This document shows, piece after piece, positions 50,113 to 58,997 of a stretch of 64,000 bases of DNA (position 1 is its first letter; every line of letters starts with the position of its first letter). The notes under the pieces were generated by a model, which ran no database searches, was not told where the DNA came from, and worked only from the letters and a program-made list of their open reading frames with translations. Source of the DNA: Actinomycetes bacterium (GTDB lineage Bacteria; Actinomycetota; Acidimicrobiia; Acidimicrobiales; RAAP-2); the NCBI GenBank assembly GCA_021782915.1, contig JAJXUK010000005.1:1-64000 (forward strand), read 5' to 3'. The position numbers and the translations under genes were made by a program.

Positions 50113-51023
50113 GACTCGACCCGCCGCAGGCGCCACGAGCCCGCCCAGTGCTGACCGGGCTCGAGCACGACGATGTCCTTGCCCGATCGCAGGGCGTCCG
50201 GCGGGCACGTCATGGGCTCGACCGCCACCGCCGTGCGTCGACGTCCCTTCTCGAGACTGTCGCCGGTGAAGATCTGCACGTACGGGAAGTTGCGGTCCAT
50301 CGACAGCTCCACGGCGGTCCCAGCGGCGTCCACCAGCGACACCGTCGCCAGGCCCAGGTCGTCACGCTCCAACTCGGTGTAGGTGACGTCCAACTCGTGT
50401 CCGGAGAGCGACTTGCGCTCCCGGAAGTCCAGCTGCTGACCCGAGACCGGCAGGATCTCACCGTTCGGCAGACGCCGCTCGTTGAGTGCTACGAACGCAC
50501 GTGCGGGCACCACGAGCTGGGCACCTTCGATAGTGGGAGTCGTGACCGCCACGTAGGGATGAAAGCCGACGCCGAAGGGGATCGGCACCTCGTCGCGATT
50601 CGTCACCGTGGTCGTCACGGTGAGTCCGAGTCGGCCCAGGTGATAGGCCACGGCGAGCTCGCTGAGGAAGGGATACCCCGGGCTGGGGTGCAGAAGGAGC
50701 GACAGGACGCAGCGGTTCTGGTTGACGGCCTCCACGTGAAATGGTCGCCATCGCACCAGCCCATGAATCGCGGTCCCGTGTTCGGTGTCATCCAGCGAGG
50801 CGCGAGCGACTCGCTCGGAAAAACTCCACTCGCCCTGGCCCATGCGATTGGGCCAGGGGTAGAGCACCTGGCCCCGCGCCCCGCCGGGAACCTGATCCGC
50901 GTCGAAGCCCTGGATGACCGGGACCCCGGCCCACGTGAAGGCTCGCAGAGTCGCGCCGACCTCGGTCACGACGGCCCGCTGGTCCCCGTGGGCGATGACG
51001 ATCTGCTCACCGGAGGGCAGCAT
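50109..51023 (-). CDS. Aldose 1-epimerase family protein
   Basis: 304-residue galactose mutarotase-like protein. Blocks: YPWPNRMGQGEWSF, HGTAIHGLVRWRPF with the catalytic-type His, GVGFHPYV with the second His, and VAVEPMTCPPDALRSG with the Glu. This fits the DUF4432-free aldose epimerase branch. ATG at 51023. Coupled to the SDR gene; divergent from surE. Confidence 0.9.
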   Translation of the reverse strand: MLPSGEQIVIAHGDQRAVVTEVGATLRAFTWAGVPVIQGFDADQVPGGARGQVLYPWPNRMGQGEWSFSERVARASLDDTEHGTAIHGLVRWRPFHVEAVNQNRCVLSLLLHPSPGYPFLSELAVAYHLGRLGLTVTTTVTNRDEVPIPFGVGFHPYVAVTTPTIEGAQLVVPARAFVALNERRLPNGEILPVSGQQLDFRERKSLSGHELDVTYTELERDDLGLATVSLVDAAGTAVELSMDRNFPYVQIFTGDSLEKGRRRTAVAVEPMTCPPDALRSGKDIVVLEPGQHWAGSWRLRRVES

Positions 51024-51076
51024 CCTCGAGTTCCTTCCTCACGGGCCCGTAACCTTCGCCCGTTATCGTACGCACT

Positions 51077-51928
51077 ATGAGACTCCTGCTCACCAATGAC
51101 GACGGGGTGGGCGCCCCGGGTCTGGCCAGCCTCGCCCGACACGTAGAGCACTGGATCCACGACGCGCCCGCCGGTGAGGACCGCGAGGCACTGGTCGTCG
51201 CGCCGCAGGTCAACCACTCGGGCATGTCGGCCGCGGTCGGGGACCTCTTTAACCATCCCTCCGTGGAGTACTCCCGGCACGAGATCGCCGGCGCGCCGAC
51301 GGTGCGTGCCTACGGCCTCAACGCTCCGCCCGCCCTGTGCGCGCTGCTGGGCGCTCTGGGCAGCTTCGGGCTCGAGCCGGACATCATCGTCTCGGGCATC
51401 AACGCCGGCGCCAACGTGGGACGCAGCGTCCTGCACTCTGGCACCATCGGGGCCATCCTGACCGGAGCCCAGGTGGGAAAGTCGGGTCTGGCCGTCTCGG
51501 TGCAGTGGGGCGAGGAGATCCACTTCGACACCGCCGCGGCCGTCGCCATCGAAGTCCTGGACCACCTGATGGCCGCCCCGTCCAGGACCCTGTGGAACCT
51601 CAACGTGCCCAACCTCACCACGGCGAAGCTGCGCGGCGTGCGACGTGGGCGCATCTCGATCGCGGGCATCGTCAAGTCCGCGGGTCCCCTGGCTGGTGGC
51701 GAGCCCCTCGGCGACGAGGGCCAGTTGCCACTGCGCCTGGGTGCGGCCAGCCCCGAGGTCGGCGACGTCAGCGACGAGGCCCCGGACGACGACGGCGCAC
51801 TGGTCGCCTCGGGCTTCGCCTCACTGACGCCACTGCGCGGCCCACACGAGGACACCGACACCGCCCTGGACGAGACCCTGCACCAGGCCCTCGAGGCGAT
51901 CACACGGCATCTGCATCTGCATCGCTAG
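51077..51928 (+). CDS. surE: 5'/3'-nucleotidase SurE
   Basis: Metal-dependent nucleotidase. 283 residues. Metal ligands Asp8 and Asp9 in LLTNDDG, Ser48 in VNHSGMS, and Asn in VSGINAGANVG; HSGTIGAILTGA follows. TATCGT at 51064-51069 ends 7 nt before the ATG and there is no ribosome-binding site, so the mRNA may be leaderless. The last 4 nt overlap convergent arfB. The C-terminal Asp/Glu-rich part is longer than in E. coli. Confidence 0.95.
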   Translation: MRLLLTNDDGVGAPGLASLARHVEHWIHDAPAGEDREALVVAPQVNHSGMSAAVGDLFNHPSVEYSRHEIAGAPTVRAYGLNAPPALCALLGALGSFGLEPDIIVSGINAGANVGRSVLHSGTIGAILTGAQVGKSGLAVSVQWGEEIHFDTAAAVAIEVLDHLMAAPSRTLWNLNVPNLTTAKLRGVRRGRISIAGIVKSAGPLAGGEPLGDEGQLPLRLGAASPEVGDVSDEAPDDDGALVASGFASLTPLRGPHEDTDTALDETLHQALEAITRHLHLHR

Positions 51929-52377
51929 TCCTCTCGGAGCCGGCGTGACTCCTTGACGCGCCCGCGAGAGCGCTTGTCCTCTAAGCGCCGCTCGCGCGAG
52001 GCGCGCGTGGGCGCCGTGGCGCGTCGGGGCGCACGCTCGGCCGCGGCCTCCGCGAGACGCTCGGCCAACTGCTCCAGGGCGGCACGTCGGTTCTGAGCCT
52101 GGGAGCGGAATCGGCTGGCGCTCGAGCGCGCCACGGGTCCCAGGGCGTCGATGAGTCGCTGGCGCAGCGGTTCACTCAGGCTGACGCGCTCGAGATCGAG
52201 GCTCACCACGACGCGCGTGCGCGAGCGATTCGCGTGCTGGCCCCCCGGGCCGCCCGGCGTGCTCACCCGCCACTCGAGCTGGTCGGCCGGCACGAGCTGG
52301 TGCGCGATGACGAGGGACTCGTCCTCGCGAACCCGAGCTTGTCGCGTCACGTCGCGAGCGTCAGGGGCCTGAGCCAC
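51925..52377 (-). CDS. arfB: Peptidyl-tRNA hydrolase ArfB (rescue factor, RF-1 domain)
   Basis: Rescues stalled ribosomes by hydrolysing peptidyl-tRNA. 150 residues. The catalytic GGQ is in TPGGPGGQHANRSRT near residue 46. The C-terminus is the expected basic tail (RRLEDKRSRGRVKESRRLRED) that enters the empty mRNA channel. GTG at 52377. Alone on its strand; convergent with surE and divergent from the next dehydrogenase. Confidence 0.93.
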   Translation of the reverse strand: MAQAPDARDVTRQARVREDESLVIAHQLVPADQLEWRVSTPGGPGGQHANRSRTRVVVSLDLERVSLSEPLRQRLIDALGPVARSSASRFRSQAQNRRAALEQLAERLAEAAAERAPRRATAPTRASRERRLEDKRSRGRVKESRRLRED

Positions 52378-52382
52378 ACCTG

Positions 52383-52419
52383 CACCCTACTGGGGGTCCG
52401 CGCTCGCCCCGGTAGGGTG
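52383..52419 (+). promoter_or_regulatory. 13-bp-stem hairpin upstream of the mmsA-like gene
   Basis: CACCCTACTGGGG and CCCCGGTAGGGTG pair over 13 positions (one T-G wobble) around an 11-base loop GTCCGCGCTCG. The inner arm and loop match the hairpin at 46122-46149 at 18 of 19 positions, while the outer arms differ but still pair. It fills the gap between the divergent arfB start (52377) and the mmsA-like ribosome-binding site (GAGG at 52433-52436). TAGGGT in the 3' arm is -10-like, so a DNA operator is as possible as an RNA element. Confidence 0.5.
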
Positions 52420-52440
52420 AAAGCCAAGAAACGAGGTTCC

Positions 52441-53919
<1,479 letters not shown>

Positions 53920-53921
53920 GC

Positions 53922-55502
53922 ATGCTGGCCGCCACTGCACCCTGGCACTGGCTGTGGGCGGGTTTTCGCGAGGCCGCCGCCATGGTCTGGATGACGTGGT
54001 GGCCACTCGTGCTCGGCTTCAGCCTCTCGGGAGCCGTGCAGAGCTTCCTGCCCCGTGACGGGCTGCGCGCGCGGCTCGGGCGCACGTCACTAGGCGCGGT
54101 GATCACCTCGGCGCTGCTCGGGATGATCTCATCCTCGTGCAGCTACGCCGCGAGCGCGATGAGCCGAGCCCTGTACGCACGCGGCGCGTCGTGGGCCAAC
54201 TCGCTGGTGTTCATGGTGTCCTCGACGAACCTGGTCATCGAGTTGGGCATCGTGCTGTATCTGTTGCTGGGTTGGCAGTTCCTCCTGGCCCAGTTCGTCG
54301 GAGGAGCGATCATGGTGGGTCTGCTCGCCGTGGGCACCCGCTTCGCCTTCCCCCGACCCGTGGAGGGCGCCCTGCGCGAGCACGTGCTGGCCGACGCTCC
54401 CCCACCCAGCCACTCGTCCCAGACGCCGTGGCGAGAGCGTCTGGGCGATCCACTCAACTACCAGCGGGCCGCGCGCTACACCCTGGGCGACGTGACCATG
54501 TTGCGCCGGGAGCTGCTGGCCGGCTTCGTCATCGCCGGCTTCCTCGCGGTGGACGTGCCGAGCTCCTGGTGGGCCCACGTCTTCATCCCCGGCCACGGTT
54601 GGCTCACCAGCCTCGAGAACGCCGTCGTCGCCCCGCTGCTCGGGGTTGTCTCCTTCGTGTGCTCGGTGGGCAACGTGCCCCTCGCCGCCGCCCTGTGGAG
54701 CCGCGGCGCCGCCTTCGGTGGCGTGATCGCCTTCATCTTCGCGGACCTGGTGACGCTGCCACTGCTGCTCATCTATCGGCGCATGTACGGCACACGAGCA
54801 GCCCTGCGGATCTTCGCGCTGCTGTGGGCGGTCATGAGCGCGGGCGGCCTGCTCGTCAACGTTCTGTTCAGCGTGCTGCACCTCGTGCCGAACGACCGGC
54901 ACCCGCCGGCCATGCAGGGGCGTTTCCCCATGGGCAGCACGCTCGTGCTGAATCTCGCGGCCCTGGTGGTGTTGCTCGGCGTCGTCGTCTTAGCGCGACG
55001 CCACGCCGGATCCGACTCCGACACCGCGATCGACCCGATCTGTGGCATGAACGTCGACGTCACGTCCCCCGTAGCCGTTCGCGAGCGTTCAGGCACGACC
55101 TACTACTTCTGCTCGCAGCGCTGCGCCGAACGCTTCGACCGCGAGGGGCCGAGCATGCCGAGCGAGGCGGGCGACGCGGTGGATCCCGTGTGCGGGATGC
55201 GCGTGAACCCCTCCGACGCGCTGTCGGCGCAGGTGGACGGGGTGAGCTACTACTTCTGCGCCGAGGTCTGTCGCAGCCGCTTCCTCGCCGAACGCGACAC
55301 GATGCACGCCGACGAGGCGGGCGACGCGGTGGATCCCGTGTGCGGGATGCGCGTGAACTCCTCCGACGCGCTATCGGCGCAGGTGGACGGGGTGAGCTAC
55401 TACTTCTGCGCCGAGGTCTGTCGCAGCCGCTTTCTCGCCGGTGAGTCCGGGCGCGCCGCCTCGCAGTCAGTCAACCTGATAGAAAAGCCAGATCGTGAGT
55501 AA
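53922..55502 (+). CDS. YraQ/DUF318-type permease fused to three YHS domains
   Basis: 526 residues. The N-terminal about 350 form a permease with eight or nine helices and two pseudo-symmetric halves. Each half has a Cys motif after a helix: MISSSCSYAASAMSRAL and GVVSFVCSVGNVPLAAAL, typical of the DUF318/ArsP-like family. Three YHS domains follow at about 370-412, 420-462 and 470-512, each with DP(I/V)CGM and YYFC...C. YHS domains bind metals, so a metal or metalloid exporter is a fair guess. No ribosome-binding site is seen before the ATG; re-initiation after the dehydrogenase stop is likely. Confidence 0.85.
   Translation: MLAATAPWHWLWAGFREAAAMVWMTWWPLVLGFSLSGAVQSFLPRDGLRARLGRTSLGAVITSALLGMISSSCSYAASAMSRALYARGASWANSLVFMVSSTNLVIELGIVLYLLLGWQFLLAQFVGGAIMVGLLAVGTRFAFPRPVEGALREHVLADAPPPSHSSQTPWRERLGDPLNYQRAARYTLGDVTMLRRELLAGFVIAGFLAVDVPSSWWAHVFIPGHGWLTSLENAVVAPLLGVVSFVCSVGNVPLAAALWSRGAAFGGVIAFIFADLVTLPLLLIYRRMYGTRAALRIFALLWAVMSAGGLLVNVLFSVLHLVPNDRHPPAMQGRFPMGSTLVLNLAALVVLLGVVVLARRHAGSDSDTAIDPICGMNVDVTSPVAVRERSGTTYYFCSQRCAERFDREGPSMPSEAGDAVDPVCGMRVNPSDALSAQVDGVSYYFCAEVCRSRFLAERDTMHADEAGDAVDPVCGMRVNSSDALSAQVDGVSYYFCAEVCRSRFLAGESGRAASQSVNLIEKPDRE
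55163..55440. repeat. 128-bp direct repeat encoding two YHS domains
   Basis: Copies at 55163-55290 and 55313-55440 (offset 150 bp, in frame) differ at only three positions: one Pro/Ser change and two silent changes. The first YHS domain of the same gene is clearly different. This points to a recent tandem duplication or gene conversion. Confidence 0.95.
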
Positions 55503-55914
55503 GCAGCACTCGAGCGTCCGCGCCTACGGCATCCTCGTGCACGACGATCGCATCGTCCTGGTGCGCTCGGCGCTCGCCGAGCATGACCCGCCGCTGTGGT
55601 GGCTGCCCGGCGGGGGCATCCAGTTCGGTGAGACGCCGGAGCAGACCCTGGAGCGCGAGTTCGCCGAGGAGACCGGTCTGTCGATTCACAGTCCCCGTCT
55701 GCGCAGTGCGAGCGCGGACACTCGACGTCGACCCAACGGGGATCGCGTGCACACCGTGCGCATCATCTACGAGGTGAGTCTGGCCGGCGGCGACCTCACG
55801 CACGAAGTCGACGGCACCAGTGACCAGGCGCGCTGGTTCTTCCTGCACGAGATCGACACGCTGAACCTGGCCGAGTACGCGCGCCACGCCCTCAATCTCG
55901 CTCAGTCGAAGTAG
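55495..55914 (+). CDS. Nudix hydrolase
   Basis: 139 residues. The Nudix box is complete: GGGIQFGETPEQTLEREFAEE followed by TGL. N-terminal VRAYGILVHDDRIVLVR is typical. GTG at 55495 overlaps the permease gene end by 8 nt, so it is the third gene of the mmsA-permease-Nudix unit. The 3' end overlaps the convergent acyl-CoA synthetase by 13 nt. Substrate unknown. Confidence 0.92.
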   Translation: MSKQHSSVRAYGILVHDDRIVLVRSALAEHDPPLWWLPGGGIQFGETPEQTLEREFAEETGLSIHSPRLRSASADTRRRPNGDRVHTVRIIYEVSLAGGDLTHEVDGTSDQARWFFLHEIDTLNLAEYARHALNLAQSK

Positions 55915-57578
55915 GCCTGGGGCATCGAGCGCTTGAGCAGCTTGCCCGCCGGATTGCGCGGCAGCGCCTCGTCGGTGAGCGCTACGCGAGTCGGGATCTT
56001 GAAGTTAGCCAGGCGTGAGCTGAGGTGCGCGTGCAGGTCCTCGACCGACAGGCTTGCGCCGTCCTTGAGCCGAATCACGCAGGCCACCTCCTCACCCAGA
56101 CGCTCGTGGGGCAGACCGAAGGCGGCCGCCTCGTAGACACCTGGGTGCTCGTAGATCGCGGCTTCGACCTCGGCGCAGTACACGTTCTCGCCAGCACGGA
56201 TGATCATGTCCTTGGCGCGGTCCTCGATGTAGAGAAAGCCCTCGGCGTCCAGCCGACCGAGGTCGCCGGTGCGCAACCACCCGTCCTCGAGGGTGCTCTC
56301 CGTGGCCTCGGGCTTGTTCCAGTAGCCACGAAAGAGCGTCGGACCGTTCAGCCAGATCTCCCCTCGCTCGCCGAGGGGGACCTCGCGACCCCGGGCGTCG
56401 CGCACCTGGGCGTCCATCACGATGGTCGGAACGCGTCCGGTCGAGGTCGGATGGGCCACGTAGTCATCCCCGTAGTTGCCCGGCCCGTACGCGTTGGTCT
56501 CGGTCATGCCGTAGCCCAGCGACGGACGTCCACGCTCAAAGGAGTGCTCGACTCGCTCGACGAGCCGGGGCGGGGCCGGTGCCCCGCCCCCGCCGACCGC
56601 GCTCAGCGAACTGGTGTCGAACTCGCGAAAGCGCGGTTGCTCGAGGAGGTCCCAGGACTGAGTCGGCACGCCGATGAAGCTCGTGACCCGGTGCCGCTCG
56701 ATCAGCCCGAGAGCCCTCTCGGGGTCCCAGCGATGCATCATGACCAACTTGAAGTGCCAGGTGAAGCACGAGAGCATCACCGGGATGCAGCCGGTGACGT
56801 GAAAGAGCGGGACGACAAGGATGAAGCACGGCGACTGACCCGTTCCCGCCTCATCCGGTCCCCGACGCGCGTCCGTGATGGCCGAGCCCGACGCAAAAGA
56901 CATGATGGTCTGGCTGATCGCACGGTGCGTCGACACCGCCCCCTTAGGAAATCCGGTCGTGCCCGAGGTGTAGAGGATGGTCGCGTCGTCATCCGGATCG
57001 ACGTCCACCGGCGGCAGGCTCGCACCGCGCACCACGACGTCACCCCAGCGGTCCACGCCCGGCGCCAGCGGCTCCAGCTCGTCCAGGCGCACACCGATCA
57101 TCGACACCGAGGCCCGCTGGCACGCCGCGTGCGAGCGCACGAGTCGATCGGCGTCGGCGATGAGCACCGTGAGTCCCGAGTCCTTCACGGCGTAGTCGAT
57201 CTCGTCTTCGGCCCACCACGCGTTCAGCGAGACCGACACCGCTCCGATCGAGGTGATCGCGGCGAAGGCGACGACCCACTCGGGTAGGTTGCGCATCGCA
57301 ATGCCCACCCGATCGCCTCGTCGGACGTGGTAGCGATGCACGAGCGCACTGGCCAGCGCGTCGGCCTCGACCATGACGTCCTCGAAGCTCCACTCCTCGT
57401 CCTCGTAGACCAGGAACGTCGAATCCAGGCCCCGCGCCGAGGTGAAGTAGTCACGCAGGGTGGGCAGCGCGTTCACGAACTCGCGCCGGCGCACGCCATC
57501 GCGCTCGACCTCACGGACTTCGAATGGCATCCCCGGCGCCGACACCACGGCGATTGCCTCGTGGTAGCTAAGTCCCAC
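55902..57578 (-). CDS. AMP-dependent acyl-CoA synthetase (FadD-like)
   Basis: 558-residue ANL-superfamily enzyme that activates a carboxylic acid to its CoA ester. Motifs: ATP loop LYTSGTTGFPKGA, GYGMTETNAYGPG, TGDLGRLDAEGFLYIEDRAKDMI, and the C-terminal Lys in RNPAGKLLKR. GTG at 57578. Divergent from the DUF167 gene. The chain length of the substrate is not readable; fatty or dicarboxylic acids are common for this type. Confidence 0.92.
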   Translation of the reverse strand: MGLSYHEAIAVVSAPGMPFEVREVERDGVRRREFVNALPTLRDYFTSARGLDSTFLVYEDEEWSFEDVMVEADALASALVHRYHVRRGDRVGIAMRNLPEWVVAFAAITSIGAVSVSLNAWWAEDEIDYAVKDSGLTVLIADADRLVRSHAACQRASVSMIGVRLDELEPLAPGVDRWGDVVVRGASLPPVDVDPDDDATILYTSGTTGFPKGAVSTHRAISQTIMSFASGSAITDARRGPDEAGTGQSPCFILVVPLFHVTGCIPVMLSCFTWHFKLVMMHRWDPERALGLIERHRVTSFIGVPTQSWDLLEQPRFREFDTSSLSAVGGGGAPAPPRLVERVEHSFERGRPSLGYGMTETNAYGPGNYGDDYVAHPTSTGRVPTIVMDAQVRDARGREVPLGERGEIWLNGPTLFRGYWNKPEATESTLEDGWLRTGDLGRLDAEGFLYIEDRAKDMIIRAGENVYCAEVEAAIYEHPGVYEAAAFGLPHERLGEEVACVIRLKDGASLSVEDLHAHLSSRLANFKIPTRVALTDEALPRNPAGKLLKRSMPQAYFD

Positions 57579-57612
57579 TCCCCCTCGCTCTCTCGGGCCG
57601 TCACGGACGGAC

Positions 57613-57930
57613 TTGGTAGAACTGGTTCATGATACCGAGGCCGCCGTCAGCCTCCGGGCGGGCCTAGTGCGCGTGCGCGTGCGCGTGCACCCGGGCGCGA
57701 AGCTCGCACGACTGCGTGTCGAGGCCGAGCGTCTCGAGGTCTACGTGCGGGCACGTGCCCACGAGGGCGCGGCGACGCGTGAAGCTCTCGCCACCATTGC
57801 CGCTGCTCTCAACGTGGCGCCGGCCCGCGTGACCTGCGTGCAGGGTGAGCACTCGCGCCTCAAGCTGGTCGAGGTCACGGCACCCGACGCCGAGCAACGT
57901 CTGAGGAGACTGCTCGCCGGCGACGACTAG
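57613..57930 (+). CDS. DUF167 (YggU) family protein
   Basis: 105 residues from TTG at 57613. The family core runs from VRVRVHPGAKLARLRVEAERLEVYV to VQGEHSRLKLVEV. The function of DUF167 is unknown. The true start is unclear because the frame has several GTG codons within a gtgcgc repeat near 57668. The 3' end overlaps the convergent desaturase gene by 4 nt. Confidence 0.78.
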   Translation: MVELVHDTEAAVSLRAGLVRVRVRVHPGAKLARLRVEAERLEVYVRARAHEGAATREALATIAAALNVAPARVTCVQGEHSRLKLVEVTAPDAEQRLRRLLAGDD

Positions 57931-58850
57931 GCCAGCGACGAGCGCGCACCGCGCTGGGCCATCCGGTCCACCGTGCTCGTGATCTTCTCGAGCACCCCCG
58001 TCAGCTCCACGCGGGCGCGCTCGGCCTCGGCGCTCAAGTTCGCCAGATGGCCCACGTCCCAGACACTCAGCACCGGCTCGAGGACGTCGCTGAGAAACTG
58101 GCGCAGACCGTAGATGCCCTCGCGCGCGATGCGCACCGCGTGGCGGGTGAAGCTCGGGATGCCCGTGCCGGGCATCGCGAAGGTGCGGATCTGGCGCGCG
58201 GCGGCCACCATCATTGTCGACGGGTCGATCACGAACGCCGCGCGGGCGAGGTCGCGATAGAACATGTAGTGCTTCGTCTCGTCGCCCGCCACGAGAGCGA
58301 GAACGTTGCGACCCATGCGGTCGTCCTTGGGCAGGTGCGCACCCGTGTTGCGGTGCGCGATCTGCGTGGCCCGCTCCTGGAGTGACACGTAGCAGATGAG
58401 GTCGGCGAAGCTCTCGGGCACGGGCACCTCCGCGCGCGTCATCTGGACGCGGCGGCCCACCTCGAGAACGACCGGGTCGATGCAGCGCGAGATGTGCACC
58501 CAGTCACGCATCACCATCGAGTGGCGGTTCTCCTCCATCGTCCACTGGTGGTTCCACTCTCGGATCGGATGGTCCTTGGGCGCGTGCCCCAACAAGGTGG
58601 AGGTGTAGTAGGGCAGGTTGTCCTCGGTGAGCAGGTTCACGTAGATCGAACTGCGTACCCCCTCGGCGATCGGGTAGTCCGTCTCGGACCACGGGCGAGT
58701 CTCAAAGCTCTCGCCCTGGCCCCAGTCGATCTGCTCGTGGGGCATCCACTCGCGCGGGGCCTCCAGGTGCCGATTGAAGAGACGTTCGACGTCCGGAGCG
58801 ATCTCCTGCAGCAGGTCGACGCGACTACGCACGAGACGCGAACGGGTCAT
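57927..58850 (-). CDS. Acyl-ACP desaturase (stearoyl-ACP desaturase family)
   Basis: 307-residue soluble di-iron enzyme that introduces double bonds into acyl chains on ACP. Ligands are in place: Glu76 (LLTEDNLPYY), Glu107 and His110 (EENRH), Glu159 (LQERATQIAH), Glu191 and His194 (DETKH). This matches the DesA-type enzymes of mycobacteria and plants. I chose ATG at 58850, with GGAGG about 6 nt upstream; a GTG four codons earlier is possible. A short palindrome lies in its promoter region. Confidence 0.92.
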   Translation of the reverse strand: MTRSRLVRSRVDLLQEIAPDVERLFNRHLEAPREWMPHEQIDWGQGESFETRPWSETDYPIAEGVRSSIYVNLLTEDNLPYYTSTLLGHAPKDHPIREWNHQWTMEENRHSMVMRDWVHISRCIDPVVLEVGRRVQMTRAEVPVPESFADLICYVSLQERATQIAHRNTGAHLPKDDRMGRNVLALVAGDETKHYMFYRDLARAAFVIDPSTMMVAAARQIRTFAMPGTGIPSFTRHAVRIAREGIYGLRQFLSDVLEPVLSVWDVGHLANLSAEAERARVELTGVLEKITSTVDRMAQRGARSSLA

Positions 58851-58907
58851 GAATGCCTCCACGCTCTCACTCGATGCGACAACGTGCCTTCAACTGTAGT
58901 GGTGCAC

Positions 58908-58920
58908 CCTGAGAATCAGG
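58908..58920. promoter_or_regulatory. Palindrome in the desaturase promoter region
   Basis: CCTGA, GAA, TCAGG: a perfect 5-bp dyad. On the minus strand it lies 10 bp upstream of TACAGT (58893-58898), a -10-like box about 43 bp before the desaturase start. It would overlap the promoter spacer or -35 region, a normal place for a lipid-responsive repressor. The mannosyltransferase gene diverges from the same 147-bp gap. Confidence 0.35.
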
Positions 58921-58997
58921 AAAGAATTGACGAAGCGTGACTTGAGGGCGTCTCGCCCGGGCCCACTGAGCTGATCCGCTAGGTTGGGGCAGTTCAA

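Noticed and set aside
57660-57692. gtgcgc simple repeat at the start of the DUF167 gene as a phase-variable tract
   Set aside because: About four hexamer copies in frame with coding; unit length is a multiple of three, so it would not switch the frame.
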